A stretch of 37,889 bases of DNA from Betaproteobacteria bacterium (GTDB lineage Bacteria; Pseudomonadota; Gammaproteobacteria; Burkholderiales; Burkholderiaceae_C). A program made the translations under genes and the position numbers. The stretch lies in assembly GCA_025360705.1 (NCBI GenBank), contig JANYBQ010000403.1, positions 1 through 37,889 of the forward strand, read 5' to 3'. The notes beneath the pieces were generated by a model. The model ran no database searches. It saw only the letters and a list, made by a program, of their open reading frames with translations, and was not told the origin of the DNA. Numbering within the stretch: position 1 is the first letter of the stretch; the number at the start of each line of letters is the position of its first letter. Below are positions 27,841 through 36,595 of this stretch, in pieces.

Positions 27841-29301
27841 ATGATTCAAATCGATTGGAAAAATATCCGCTGCGGCTTCGGAGCACTTGCTCTTTGTAGC
27901 TCGCTCGCCTTCATGCCCGCAGGTCAGGCAATCGCCCAGGCCAGGGCATTGCCCGATTTCACCGACCTGGTTGAACAGGTCGGGCCTTCAGTGGTCAATA
28001 TCCGTACGCTTGAAAAAGTGTCTGCCCGGTCGCGTGCGGGCAATGGCCAGGATGAGGAGATGCTGGAGTTTTTACGCCGCTTCGGCGTCCCGGTTCCGAA
28101 CGCCCCACGCCAGACGCCGCGGCCGAATCGTCCGCAACAACCCGATGAGGAACAGCCACGTGGAGTTGGATCGGGATTCATTCTGACAACCGACGGCTTC
28201 ATCATGACCAATGCCCATGTAGTGGAAGGCGCCGATGAAGTGCTTGTGACCCTCACCGATGAGCGAGAGTTCAAAGCCAGGATCATCGGTGCGGATAAAC
28301 GCTCCGACGTCGCCGTGGTAAAGATCGAGGCTACGGGCCTGCCAGCTATCAAGGTTGGCGATGTGAATCGTCTGAAGGTAGGCGAGTGGGTCATGGCGAT
28401 CGGCTCGCCGTTCGGTTTGAAGAATACGGTGACCGCGGGCATCGTGAGTGCCAAGCAGCGTGACACCGGCGACTATCTTCCGTTCATCCAGACCGACGTG
28501 GCCATCAACCCCGGCAACTCAGGTGGCCCGCTGATCAATATGCGCGGAGAAGTGGTCGGGGTCAATAGCCAGATTTATTCGCGCTCGGGGGGGTTCATGG
28601 GCATCTCGTTCGCTATTCCCATGGATGAGGCGATCCGCGTGAGCGACCAGCTACGCACGTCGGGACGCGTTTCCCGCGGCCGTATTGGCGTACAGATAGA
28701 CCAGGTGACCAAGGACGTCGCCGAGTCGATCGGCCTGGGCAAACCCATGGGAGCGTTGGTGCGTGGCGTGGAAACGGCATCGCCCGCGGACAAGGCGGGT
28801 GTAGAGGCCGGCGACATCATCACCAAGGTGGATGGCAAACCGATTGAAAAACATAGCGACCTGCCGCGGCTGGTGGGTGGCATCAAGCCCGGTACAAAGA
28901 TCGCGATGACGGTTTTCCGGCGCGGCGCAACCAAGGAATTGGTGGTGACGGTGGTTGAAATTGAGCCTGAAAAGACATCGCAGAAAACGCCTGAGCGGGA
29001 GGAGAAGCCCAAGGCGTCGGCAGCCGGTCAAGCGTTGGGCTTGGCTGTGAGCGAGTTGAGCGACGCGCAGAAAAAAGAACTCAAGATAAAAGGGGGCGTC
29101 AAGGTGGACACTTCGGCCGAGGCTGCTGCTCGCGCCGGGCTCCGTGAGGGCGACGTGATCGTTGCCATCGCGAATGTTGAGGTTGGCACCGTGAAAGAGT
29201 TTGAAACGGCGATTGCAAAGGTAGATCGCAGCAAACCAGTCAACGTGCTGTTTCGGCGCGGGGAGTGGGCTCAATACGCTGTAATTCGGGCTGCGCGTTG
29301 A
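27838..29301 (+). CDS. mucD: Periplasmic serine protease MucD (DegP/HtrA family)
   Basis: Degrades misfolded envelope proteins. A signal peptide covers about residues 1-35 (likely cut in AIAQA). The trypsin-like triad is His127 in TNAHVVEGAD, Asp157 in KRSDVAVVKI and Ser228 in NPGNSGGPLI. Two PDZ domains follow at about 275-365 and 395-485, the second ending GEWAQYAVIRAA. There are two adjacent ATG codons at 27838 and 27841. Cys20 is preceded by Leu, so it is not a lipobox. It closes the rpoE-rseA-rseB-mucD operon, 104 bases after rseB. Confidence 0.95.
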   Translation: MMIQIDWKNIRCGFGALALCSSLAFMPAGQAIAQARALPDFTDLVEQVGPSVVNIRTLEKVSARSRAGNGQDEEMLEFLRRFGVPVPNAPRQTPRPNRPQQPDEEQPRGVGSGFILTTDGFIMTNAHVVEGADEVLVTLTDEREFKARIIGADKRSDVAVVKIEATGLPAIKVGDVNRLKVGEWVMAIGSPFGLKNTVTAGIVSAKQRDTGDYLPFIQTDVAINPGNSGGPLINMRGEVVGVNSQIYSRSGGFMGISFAIPMDEAIRVSDQLRTSGRVSRGRIGVQIDQVTKDVAESIGLGKPMGALVRGVETASPADKAGVEAGDIITKVDGKPIEKHSDLPRLVGGIKPGTKIAMTVFRRGATKELVVTVVEIEPEKTSQKTPEREEKPKASAAGQALGLAVSELSDAQKKELKIKGGVKVDTSAEAAARAGLREGDVIVAIANVEVGTVKEFETAIAKVDRSKPVNVLFRRGEWAQYAVIRAAR

Positions 29302-29378
29302 CACTGGGAATTGCTATGGCTTAACGCGCGCTTATGCAATGGCGTTAAGGGACTCTTGTCAGTTTTATGCAAAAGAAA

Positions 29379-29398
29379 AAGATTTCATCTTATTTTTT
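29379..29398 (+). terminator. Weak AT-rich terminator candidate for mucD
   Basis: A five-bp stem AAGAT/ATCTT with a TTC loop is followed by A and six T. The flanking A-run before the stem can also pair with the T-run, making the hairpin partly bidirectional. The low GC of the stem makes it weak. Confidence 0.35.
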
Positions 29399-29420
29399 GG
29401 GAGATATTCAAACTGTTTAA

Positions 29421-29456
29421 GTTTGGAATCGCTAACTTAATTATGGCGATCTAAAC
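29421..29456. other. 11-bp bulged hairpin in the gap after mucD
   Basis: GTTTGG at 29421-29426 pairs with CTAAAC at 29451-29456 (one G-U pair), then after a one-base bulge ATCGC at 29428-29432 pairs with GCGAT at 29446-29450 around a 13-base loop. It is not followed by a T-run. It may be a structured RNA part or a protein-binding dyad. Confidence 0.35.
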
Positions 29457-29684
29457 CTTTAGTTAGAATAGTGGCTGCAAGTCGTGATTTCCCTGCATAT
29501 TAGGGAGTTTAAAGTCCACCATATGGGATAGGATGCTGCGTCTGATAGACATCCACAGATCACCCACATGTTGTCCCTGATGTGCCTATTTAAAATGTTG
29601 ATAAGATGTGCATAAGGTTGTTGTTGCTACCTTGCAACGACAGGATTTTCCTGATTTTGCGCTGTGCCGGGAAGCCTTTTTGCC

Positions 29685-29690
29685 TACAAT
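29685..29690 (+). promoter_or_regulatory. Candidate -10 box for the small RNA before lepA
   Basis: TACAAT (five of six consensus) lies seven bases before the first hairpin of the candidate RNA. No good -35 box is present at 16-18 bases. Confidence 0.4.
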
Positions 29691-29696
29691 GAAGTT

Positions 29697-29762
29697 CCAA
29701 CTAATCGCAGTTGCCAATGATTGTTGGTTCAGGGCGCGTCACTTCTCGACGCGCCCTTTTTT
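29697..29762 (+). ncRNA. Candidate small RNA of about 66 nt between mucD and lepA
   Basis: The segment folds by eye into two hairpins. The first pairs CCAAC at 29697-29701 with GTTGG at 29723-29727 and AATC at 29703-29706 with GATT at 29719-29722, leaving one bulged T and a 12-base loop. The second is the GC-rich terminator at 29732-29756 with six U. Alternative pairings (CAACT/AGTTG at 29698-29713 and CCAA/TTGG at 29714-29727) could replace the first hairpin. The terminator loop ACTTCTC is pyrimidine-rich and could pair with purine-rich ribosome binding sites. No open reading frame is contained. It could instead be the attenuated leader of lepA. I do not recognise it as a named RNA family. 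Confidence 0.5.
29732..29762 (+). terminator. Strong intrinsic terminator upstream of lepA
   Basis: GGGCGCGTC at 29732-29740 pairs perfectly with GACGCGCCC at 29748-29756 over a seven-base loop, followed by six T at 29757-29762. It would stop transcription coming from the sigma-E operon or from the candidate small RNA, so lepA needs a promoter in the next 44 bases or depends on read-through. Confidence 0.88.
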
Positions 29763-29806
29763 CTTGCCAGCTTCTTTTTAATTCAAACACTTAAGCGTTC
29801 TCGTTG

Positions 29807-31618
29807 ATGGATCACATCAGAAATTTTTCAATCATTGCGCACATCGATCACGGCAAGTCGACGCTTGCCGACCGTTTGATTCAGCGCTGCGGCGGCCTCG
29901 AAGCGCGCGAGATGGAAGCTCAAGTTCTCGACTCCATGGATATCGAAAAAGAACGTGGGATAACCATCAAGGCGCAGACCGCCGCATTGCATTACAAGGC
30001 ACGTAATGGAGAGACCTACAACCTCAATCTGATAGACACGCCCGGGCATGTCGATTTTTCATACGAGGTGAGTCGTTCGCTATCCGCTTGTGAAGGCGCG
30101 CTGCTGGTGGTAGATGCAAGCCAGGGCGTGGAAGCGCAGACGGTAGCGAACTGCTATACCGCGCTCGACCTCGGCGTAGAGGTGGTACCGGTGCTCAACA
30201 AGATGGATCTGCCCAATGCGGATCCCGACAACGCAAGAATAGAAATTGAAGACGTAATTGGCATAGACGCCACCAACGCGATTGCGTGCTCGGCCAAGAC
30301 CGGAATGGGCATCGAGGAAATTCTCGAAGGGATCGTGGCGCGTATCCCCGCGCCCAAAGGCAATCCAAAAGGCCCGTTGCGCGCAATGATTGTCGATAGC
30401 TGGTTCGATACCTATGTAGGCGTGGTGATGCTGGTGCGCGTGGTCGATGGCCGGCTGGCAAAAGGTGAACGCATCAAGATGATGGCCAGCGAAGCCACTT
30501 ACAACGCGGACAGTCTGGGCGTATTCACGCCCGCAAACGAGCCGCGTGACTCGCTCGAAGCGGGCGAAGTGGGCTACATCATCGCGGGAATCAGGGAACT
30601 GCAGGCCGCGAAAGTGGGCGACACCATTACGCTTATCAAGCCGGGCACGGGCGGGGCCGCGTACACGGCTACCCAGGCGTTGCCGGGGTTCAAGGAAATC
30701 CAGCCACAGGTGTTCGCCGGCTTGTATCCGACCGAAGCCAACCAATATGAAGGATTACGCGATAGTCTGGAAAAACTCAAACTCAACGACTCATCGCTGC
30801 ATTACGAACCCGAGGTTTCGCAGGCGCTGGGTTTTGGTTTTCGCTGCGGGTTCCTCGGCTTGCTGCAGATGGAGATCGTGCAGGAACGCCTGGAACGCGA
30901 ATTCGACCAGGACCTGATTACCACCGCGCCCAGCGTGGTGTACCAAGTGGTCAAGGCCGACGGTGAAGTGGTGATGGTCGAGAACCCTTCCAAGCTCCCG
31001 GACCAGAGCCGGACCGAAGAGATCCGCGAACCCATAGTCACGGTGCGTTTGTACATGCCACAGGAATACGTGGGCGCCGTCATGACGCTGGCCAATCAGA
31101 AGCGCGGTGTGCAATTGAACATGTCCTACCATGGCCGCCAGGTCATGCTGACCTACGAGATACCTTTGGGCGAGATCGTGCTGGACTTTTTCGACAAGCT
31201 TAAATCCGTCAGCCGCGGATACGCGTCGATGGACTACGAGTTCAAGGAGTACCGCGCGGCTGACGTAGTCAAGGTGGACATTTTGCTAAACGGCGAAAAG
31301 GTCGACGCCTTGTCAATCATCGTGCACCGCTCGCAGTCGCAGTACCGCGCCAGGGCGGTGGTGTCCAAAATGCGTGAGATCATTTCGCGCCAGATGTACG
31401 ACGTCGCGATACAGGCCGCGATCGGGGCCAACATCATTGCGCGTGAGACAATCAAAGCCCTGCGCAAGAACGTGCTGGCCAAGTGTTATGGCGGCGATAT
31501 TTCACGCAAACGTAAACTTCTCGAAAAACAAAAAGCGGGCAAAAAAAGAATGAAACAGATCGGCTCGGTTGAGGTGCCCCAAGAGGCCTTTTTGGCGATT
31601 TTGCAGGTGGACGATTGA
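29807..31618 (+). CDS. lepA: Elongation factor 4 (LepA)
   Basis: Ribosome-associated GTPase that can back-translocate tRNAs and assists initiation and ribosome assembly. The G1 motif AHIDHGKST is at residues 10-18, G2 lies in [10 protein letters not shown]3 is DTPGHVDF and G4 is NKMDLP. Domains II, III and V follow, then the LepA-specific C-terminal domain with [22 protein letters not shown] split over its basic tail. The 603-residue length is normal. The start is the ATG at 29807; there is no strong ribosome binding site. First gene of an eight-gene operon. Confidence 0.97.
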   Translation: MDHIRNFSIIAHIDHGKSTLADRLIQRCGGLEAREMEAQVLDSMDIEKERGITIKAQTAALHYKARNGETYNLNLIDTPGHVDFSYEVSRSLSACEGALLVVDASQGVEAQTVANCYTALDLGVEVVPVLNKMDLPNADPDNARIEIEDVIGIDATNAIACSAKTGMGIEEILEGIVARIPAPKGNPKGPLRAMIVDSWFDTYVGVVMLVRVVDGRLAKGERIKMMASEATYNADSLGVFTPANEPRDSLEAGEVGYIIAGIRELQAAKVGDTITLIKPGTGGAAYTATQALPGFKEIQPQVFAGLYPTEANQYEGLRDSLEKLKLNDSSLHYEPEVSQALGFGFRCGFLGLLQMEIVQERLEREFDQDLITTAPSVVYQVVKADGEVVMVENPSKLPDQSRTEEIREPIVTVRLYMPQEYVGAVMTLANQKRGVQLNMSYHGRQVMLTYEIPLGEIVLDFFDKLKSVSRGYASMDYEFKEYRAADVVKVDILLNGEKVDALSIIVHRSQSQYRARAVVSKMREIISRQMYDVAIQAAIGANIIARETIKALRKNVLAKCYGGDISRKRKLLEKQKAGKKRMKQIGSVEVPQEAFLAILQVDD

Positions 31619-32583
31619 TGCAGGTCTTAACCTCCCTGATCCTGGCCGCGTTCGCGGCCTATGCCGGAGTCTGGTACCTGGGCAAGTTTGAAGGCAATTT
31701 CGCGCTTCTGCTTTTTTTGGCCACCGTGGTTACCGGCGTTTACTGGGTGGCCGAACGTTTCGTTTTTCTTCCTCAGCGCCAGCGTGCCGCGGCCGAACTT
31801 GAGGCCAGTTCGGCGCGCCGGATCGCCGAATTGGACAAGATGGGTGTCAGCAAAGTGGACGGCGATATAGCGCAGGCCAAATCGCGGCTGCTGCAACAAC
31901 CTTGGTGGCTGGACTGGACGGCTGGATTGTTTCCCGTCATCCTGGTGGTTTTCTTTTTGCGCTCGTTTCTGTTTGAGCCGTTCAAAATTCCGTCCGGCTC
32001 CATGATTCCGACCTTGCTGGTGGGCGACCTGATTCTGGTGAATAAATTCCATTACGGAATACGGTTGCCGGTGGTCAACACCAAGTTGACTGAAGGCACC
32101 CCCCCGCAGCGCGGAGATGTAATGGTGTTTCGGTATCCGCCCAAGCCGAGCCTGGATTACATAAAACGGGTGGTGGGTTTGCCGGGCGATGAGGTGGCAT
32201 ATCTGAACAAGAGGCTTAGCATCAATGGCAAGGCGATAACAACCAAAGCCGTGCCTGAGTTCTTCGATGAAGACTCGATGCGCTACATCAAACAATTTGA
32301 GGAACAGCTGGGCGACAAGTCGCACCGTATGCTGAATGAAGACGACCGCCCCGCGTTTGTTCCAGGCGTGGACAACTTTCCCAATAAGGACAGTTGCCGT
32401 TACAGTGTTGAAGGCGTCGTGTGCAAGGTGCCTGCCGGGCAGTATTTCATGATGGGCGATAACCGCGACAATTCGCTGGATTCGCGTTATTGGGGATTCG
32501 TACCGGATAGAAATATCGTCGGCAAGGCGGTGTTCGTATGGATGAATTTTGGCAGTCTCAAACGAATCGGCCCCTTCAATTGA
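31618..32583 (+). CDS. lepB: Signal peptidase I
   Basis: Inner-membrane protease that removes signal peptides from exported proteins. Hydrophobic segments lie at about residues 1-20, 28-48 and 102-118. The catalytic Ser128 is in KIPSGSMIPTL and Lys183 in IKRVVGLPGD. The box GDNRDNSLDSRYWG near the C-terminus is diagnostic. The ATG at 31618 shares one base with the lepA stop. Length 321 residues. The lepA-lepB pair is conserved in proteobacteria. Confidence 0.97.
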   Translation: MQVLTSLILAAFAAYAGVWYLGKFEGNFALLLFLATVVTGVYWVAERFVFLPQRQRAAAELEASSARRIAELDKMGVSKVDGDIAQAKSRLLQQPWWLDWTAGLFPVILVVFFLRSFLFEPFKIPSGSMIPTLLVGDLILVNKFHYGIRLPVVNTKLTEGTPPQRGDVMVFRYPPKPSLDYIKRVVGLPGDEVAYLNKRLSINGKAITTKAVPEFFDEDSMRYIKQFEEQLGDKSHRMLNEDDRPAFVPGVDNFPNKDSCRYSVEGVVCKVPAGQYFMMGDNRDNSLDSRYWGFVPDRNIVGKAVFVWMNFGSLKRIGPFN

Positions 32584-32611
32584 GGTTGATTTTGTCAGCA
32601 AGGGAAAATCT

Positions 32612-32965
32612 ATGAAGGCACGACTCAGATCCCGACAACGCGGCATTTCTTTTATAGGCTTGCTGTTTGTCGGTGTGGTCCTGGCTATCGCCGGTGTCGT
32701 GGGAGCGCAGGTCTTTCCGACATTCATCGAATATGAAGCGGTGACCAAGGCAGTCAATAAGGCTAGCAGCGGGACTTCGGTCGCGGAGGTGCGCACTATC
32801 TTTGACAAGGCCGCGAACGTTGACAACATCAATTCGGTAAAAGGAAGCGACCTCGATGTCACCAAGGACGGCGACAAGATCGTGGTGGCTTTTGCTTATG
32901 AGCGTGAAATTCACCTGGTAGGGCCCGCCTTTTTGACACTCAAGTACGCCGGGCGATCCAAATAG
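32612..32965 (+). CDS. DUF4845 family small membrane protein
   Basis: A 117-residue protein of unknown function that typically sits between lepB and rnc in betaproteobacteria and gammaproteobacteria. Its N-terminus, RQRGISFIGLLFVG followed by a hydrophobic helix to about residue 34, resembles a type IV pilin leader but lacks the Glu5 of true pilins. The rest is a small soluble domain ending in AFAYEREIHLVGPAFLTLKY, which would face the periplasm. The ATG at 32612 has an AAGGGA ribosome binding site. Function cannot be assigned. Confidence 0.85.
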   Translation: MKARLRSRQRGISFIGLLFVGVVLAIAGVVGAQVFPTFIEYEAVTKAVNKASSGTSVAEVRTIFDKAANVDNINSVKGSDLDVTKDGDKIVVAFAYEREIHLVGPAFLTLKYAGRSK

Positions 32966-32966
32966 C

Positions 32967-33653
32967 GTGGACCATGGTTTACTGGCTTTGCAACAGCGGT
33001 TGCAGCACGAATTCGCGAATGCCGATTTGCTTGGCCGCGCGCTGACGCATCGCAGCTTCGCGGCGGACCACAACGAACGGCTGGAGTTTTTGGGCGATGC
33101 CGTGCTCAACCTTTCCGTGGCCGACCTCCTGTTTGAAAAACTGCGGCTGCTGCCGGAAGGCGATCTGTCGCGGGTGCGGGCCAATCTTGTCAAGCAGGAG
33201 ACCCTGCACCAGCTGGCCGTGGAGCTCGGTCTGCCGCAGGTGATCCGATTGGGGGAAGGCGAGGTGCGCTCCGGCGGGACGAAGCGGCCGTCGATTCTCG
33301 CGGATGCCTTGGAGGCGATTATTGGGGCGGTGTATCTGGATGGCGGATTTGCCGCGGCGCGAAGTCTGGTGCATCGGCTTTTTAAAGGGCTGGAGATTAA
33401 CCCCACCATGGCAGCCATTGGCAAAGACGCCAAGACCGAGTTGCAGGAGTGGCTGCAAGGCCGCAAGATGAAGCTCCCGCTCTACCGCGTGGTGGGCACC
33501 CTGGGTGCCGCGCATCAGCAGACCTTCGATGTCGAATGCGAAATCGTCGAGTTGAACCTGTCCGAACGTGGCATCGGCGGCTCGCGCCGTGCCGGTGAAC
33601 AGGCCGCCGCGGCGGCCATGTTGCAGACCCTGCGGAATACTCCCCCAAAATGA
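32967..33653 (+). CDS. rnc: Ribonuclease III
   Basis: Cleaves double-stranded RNA in rRNA maturation and antisense regulation. The catalytic signature [13 protein letters not shown] is at residues 37-49 (Glu40, Asp44), with the second metal-binding pair in [14 protein letters not shown] near 112-125. A double-stranded RNA-binding domain follows from about 154 and ends with [15 protein letters not shown]. The start is a GTG at 32967, one base after the previous stop. Length 228 residues. Its TGA overlaps the era start. Confidence 0.97.
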   Translation: MDHGLLALQQRLQHEFANADLLGRALTHRSFAADHNERLEFLGDAVLNLSVADLLFEKLRLLPEGDLSRVRANLVKQETLHQLAVELGLPQVIRLGEGEVRSGGTKRPSILADALEAIIGAVYLDGGFAAARSLVHRLFKGLEINPTMAAIGKDAKTELQEWLQGRKMKLPLYRVVGTLGAAHQQTFDVECEIVELNLSERGIGGSRRAGEQAAAAAMLQTLRNTPPK

Positions 33654-34636
33654 TTACGCCAACCAAAGCTGGAGATGGAGCGCCCTCCATGGAGGTCCCG
33701 AGTGGGCAGGCAGCGGATCGGCTTGTCCAAACGCCACTGCCGCAGCGCTGCGGGCTGATTGCGATTGTCGGAAAACCCAACGTCGGCAAGTCCACCTTGC
33801 TAAATGCCCTGGTCGGTCAAAAGATCAGCATCACGTCGCGCAAGGCGCAAACCACGCGCCATCGTATTACCGGTATGCGCAGCCTGGGAACTACCCAATT
33901 TGTGTTTGTCGACACGCCCGGATTCCAGACACGCCATGGCAACGCACTCAATCGCTCACTGAACAAAGCGGTGCTCGGTGTCATCAACGAGGTGGATCTG
34001 GTCCTGTTTGTCGCCGAAGCGGGCCGCTTCAATCAGGCCGATGCCAAGGTGTTGTCGCTCTTGAACAAGAGCGTCCCGGCCCTTCTGGTGGCCAACAAAC
34101 TGGATCAGGTCGCGCAGCGCGCCGCAATCGCACCTTGGCTGCAGGAGATGCAGCAGCGCCACGCTTTCGCCGAGTTTGTGCCGATGTCGGCGAAAAACGC
34201 CAAGGACGTGAGCCGGCTGTTTGGCATTTGCGAGAAGTACTTGCCCGAGCAGGCGTGGATGTACGCGCAAGACGAACTCACCGACCGCGGCGAAAAATTC
34301 CTGGCCAGCGAAATGGTGCGCGAAAAACTGTTTCGCCTGACTGGTGATGAGTTGCCGTACACCTCCACGGTGGTGATTGACAAGTTTGAGGAAGAGGCCG
34401 GTCGCAAGGGGCAAAAAAGGCTGCTGAAAATCGCGGCCACGATTGTGGTGGAGCGCGACGGCCATAAGGCCATGGTGATCGGCGACAAAGGTGAACGCAT
34501 CAAACGTATCGGCACCGAGACACGGGTCGAACTCGAAAGGCTGATGGACGCCAAGGTGTTTATCGAGCTGTGGGTCAAGGTGCGTTCAGGATGGGCCGAT
34601 GATGAGGCGCGTGTGCGCAGCTTTGGATACGACTAG
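33650..34636 (+). CDS. era: GTPase Era
   Basis: Ras-like GTPase that binds 16S rRNA and helps 30S maturation. G1 GKPNVGKST is at residues 41-49, G3 DTPGF at 88-92, G4 NKLD near 151-154, and a C-terminal KH domain contains [14 protein letters not shown]. The 328-residue product has about 38 residues before the G domain, longer than usual. The ATG at 33650 overlaps the rnc stop by four bases; an in-frame ATG at 33689 would shorten it by 13 but lies within a CCTCCATGGAGG palindrome. Coupling of rnc and era is widespread. Confidence 0.96.
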   Translation: MITPTKAGDGAPSMEVPSGQAADRLVQTPLPQRCGLIAIVGKPNVGKSTLLNALVGQKISITSRKAQTTRHRITGMRSLGTTQFVFVDTPGFQTRHGNALNRSLNKAVLGVINEVDLVLFVAEAGRFNQADAKVLSLLNKSVPALLVANKLDQVAQRAAIAPWLQEMQQRHAFAEFVPMSAKNAKDVSRLFGICEKYLPEQAWMYAQDELTDRGEKFLASEMVREKLFRLTGDELPYTSTVVIDKFEEEAGRKGQKRLLKIAATIVVERDGHKAMVIGDKGERIKRIGTETRVELERLMDAKVFIELWVKVRSGWADDEARVRSFGYD

Positions 34637-34668
34637 GTCGTGACAGGTTCTGAACCAGCACCCCGCAC

Positions 34669-35418
34669 GTGGCCAGCAAGCGAATTTCGGATGAGCCGGC
34701 TTATGTCCTGCATCGGCATGACTGGAGCGAGTCCAGCCTGATTCTGGAGATATTCACGCGCAACCATGGCCGTATCGCGCTGGTCGCCAAAGGCGCGAAA
34801 CGTCCGAGTTCCGGTTTGCGGCCTATCCTGTTGCCGATGCAACCCCTGCATCTGGCCTTTGGCGGCGACGCCGAGATCCGCACGCTCAAGAGCGCCGAGT
34901 GGATGGGTGGCCATGTCATGCCGAGTGGCGAAGCCTTGCTGTCCGGTTATTACCTGAATGAACTCGTCCTGTTGCTGTTGGCGCGCGACGACCCGCACCC
35001 GGGTTTGTTCGACATCTATGCCAACGTGGTAGAGGTGGTCGCCTCCGGACACGGCGAAGCCTTGCAGACGGCCCTGCGCGCGTTCGAGTTGCTGCTATTG
35101 CGTGAGATCGGACTATTGCCCATGCTCGACGCCCAAACCATGACGCTGGCCGCGTTGAACCTGAACGCGCGCTACAGCCTTGTGTCGGAGGGCGGGTTGC
35201 GCCAGGCCGGACCGGCGGACCGCGCCAGCCTGGCCGGTGTTCAGTGGCTCGTATTGCAACAGTCGCTGTCCAGCAGCGCGTCATTTACAGAAACCTTGCG
35301 TGCCTGTGCGCCGGTGGTGAACGAACTCAAACCGCAGTTGCGTGCCTTGCTAAATTACCATTGCGGGGTAGGTACGCTGCGTACCCGGCAAATGATGATC
35401 GACATCCAATCGTTATGA
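34669..35418 (+). CDS. recO: DNA repair protein RecO
   Basis: Recombination mediator that loads RecA with RecF and RecR. An N-terminal OB fold ([34 protein letters not shown]) and a helical domain with [11 protein letters not shown] are seen. There is no zinc-cysteine cluster, as in many proteobacterial RecO. The start is a GTG at 34669 ([11 protein letters not shown]), fitting homologues. Length 249 residues. Its TGA overlaps the pdxJ ATG. The order rnc-era-recO-pdxJ is conserved. Confidence 0.94.
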   Translation: MASKRISDEPAYVLHRHDWSESSLILEIFTRNHGRIALVAKGAKRPSSGLRPILLPMQPLHLAFGGDAEIRTLKSAEWMGGHVMPSGEALLSGYYLNELVLLLLARDDPHPGLFDIYANVVEVVASGHGEALQTALRAFELLLLREIGLLPMLDAQTMTLAALNLNARYSLVSEGGLRQAGPADRASLAGVQWLVLQQSLSSSASFTETLRACAPVVNELKPQLRALLNYHCGVGTLRTRQMMIDIQSL

Positions 35419-36182
35419 AAAATACCGCGCTTTCGGTTAATCTGAACAAGGTTGCGCTGGTGCGCAATACACGCCATCTGGGCATCCCGTCGCTGACGCG
35501 CGCCGCCGAGATATGTTTGCGCTCCGGCGCGAATGGGATAACGGTGCACCCCCGTCCGGACGAACGCCACATTCGGTCCCAAGATGCACACGACCTGTCA
35601 AAACTTCTCGCGTTATGGCCGGGTCGGGAATTCAACATCGAAGGCAACCCGTTCCAGAATTTGATGGGTTTTGTCCGCGCCTTGAGGCCCCAGCAATGCA
35701 CCTTGGTGCCCGATGGTGAAGGCCAGTTCACGAGTGACCAAGGCTGGAACCTCGCGCAAGACGGGGCGCGCCTGAAGCCGCTCATCGCTGAAGCCAAGGC
35801 GCTTGGCGTGCGGGTCAGCCTGTTCATGGACGCGGACCCGGCGGCAATGCGGCAAGCCAAAGCCGTGGGTGCCGATCGGGTGGAGTTGTACACCGAACCC
35901 TACGCCCAAGCCTGGGGCGGACCGCGGCAGCAAGACCAGACCCGGCGCTACGCCGCGACGGCGCAAGCGGCTCTGGACGTCGGTCTGGCTGTCAATGCGG
36001 GCCACGATCTCAACCGGGACAACCTGACCTGGTTTCTGAAATCGGTGTCGGGCGTCGAGGAGGTCTCCATCGGGCATGCGCTTATCTCCGACGCGCTGGA
36101 GCTGGGTTACGCGGCAACCATTGCCGATTACCTGCGTTGCATACGCGAAGCCGGGCCCGGACCAATGGAGCAGGGCGCTTAA
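35415..36182 (+). CDS. pdxJ: Pyridoxine 5'-phosphate synthase
   Basis: Final ring-closing enzyme of the DXP-dependent vitamin B6 pathway, a TIM barrel acting as an octamer. The N-terminus [27 protein letters not shown], the EGNPFQNLM strand, [23 protein letters not shown] and the final [15 protein letters not shown] are family features. The true start is the ATG at 35415 overlapping recO; the frame upstream is not homologous. Length 255 residues. Confidence 0.96.
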   Translation: MKNTALSVNLNKVALVRNTRHLGIPSLTRAAEICLRSGANGITVHPRPDERHIRSQDAHDLSKLLALWPGREFNIEGNPFQNLMGFVRALRPQQCTLVPDGEGQFTSDQGWNLAQDGARLKPLIAEAKALGVRVSLFMDADPAAMRQAKAVGADRVELYTEPYAQAWGGPRQQDQTRRYAATAQAALDVGLAVNAGHDLNRDNLTWFLKSVSGVEEVSIGHALISDALELGYAATIADYLRCIREAGPGPMEQGA

Positions 36183-36184
36183 CA

Positions 36185-36595
36185 ATGATCTATGGCATAG
36201 GGACTGACATCTGCGACATTCGCCGCATCCGTGCAAGCCTGGAACGTCACGGCGAGCGTTTCGCGCAAAAAATCCTCAGCGATGGTGAACTCGCCGTCTG
36301 GCGCTCCCGCGGCACACGCTGGCCGGAACGTGGCGTGCGTTATCTGGCCACCCGCTTCAGTGCCAAAGAGGCTTTCAGCAAAGCCATCGGACTGGGTATG
36401 CGCATGCCGATGACGTGGCGGCTGTGCGAGATCGCCAAGTTGCCGGCGGAGCATCCGAACGCCGGCAAACCCTGCATCGTGTTGCATGGCGTGCTCAAAA
36501 ACTGGTTCGAGGCGCAGCACTTGCGGGTGCACGTCAGTGTGACCGACGAGACTGATTACGCGGCCAGTTTTTGCGTTGTGGAGAGTGCTGCCTGA
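36185..36595 (+). CDS. acpS: Holo-ACP synthase
   Basis: Transfers phosphopantetheine from CoA to Ser37 of acyl carrier protein. The motif [14 protein letters not shown] has the metal-binding Asp8, and [10 protein letters not shown] carries Glu62. The C-terminal part reads [19 protein letters not shown]. Length 136 residues. The ATG at 36185 follows pdxJ by two bases. Its substrate gene acpP lies in the same window. Confidence 0.96.
   Translation: MIYGIGTDICDIRRIRASLERHGERFAQKILSDGELAVWRSRGTRWPERGVRYLATRFSAKEAFSKAIGLGMRMPMTWRLCEIAKLPAEHPNAGKPCIVLHGVLKNWFEAQHLRVHVSVTDETDYAASFCVVESAA

Larger units (their letters stand above)
29302..29684. other. AT-rich non-coding gap after mucD
   Basis: No gene is supported here. 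The base composition shifts to clearly AT-rich, most strongly at 29360-29470. It contains CTTAACGC/GCGTTAAG at 29320-29349, an AT hairpin AAGAT-TTC-ATCTT followed by ATTTTTT at 29379-29398 that could end the mucD transcript, a longer hairpin at 29421-29456 listed separately, TCCCT/AGGGA at 29490-29506, TTGTTGC/GCAACGA at 29621-29640, and CAGGA-TTT-TCCTG at 29641-29653. The density of inverted repeats suggests regulatory or RNA function, or decayed sequence. Confidence 0.6.

Noticed and set aside
29367-29420. A 17-codon open frame (MQKKKISSYFLGDIQTV) in the gap after mucD
   Set aside because: No ribosome binding site upstream and no hydrophobic or regulatory codon pattern; chance open frame in AT-rich DNA.
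29533-29580. A 15-codon open frame ending in Cys-Cys-Pro that could be a leader peptide
   Set aside because: The purine-rich stretch directly abuts the ATG, too close to serve as a ribosome binding site, and no attenuator follows nearby.
29697-29806. A classical antiterminator/terminator switch for lepA
   Set aside because: No sequence upstream within the short transcript complements the GGGCGCGTC arm, so no competing antiterminator stem can be drawn.
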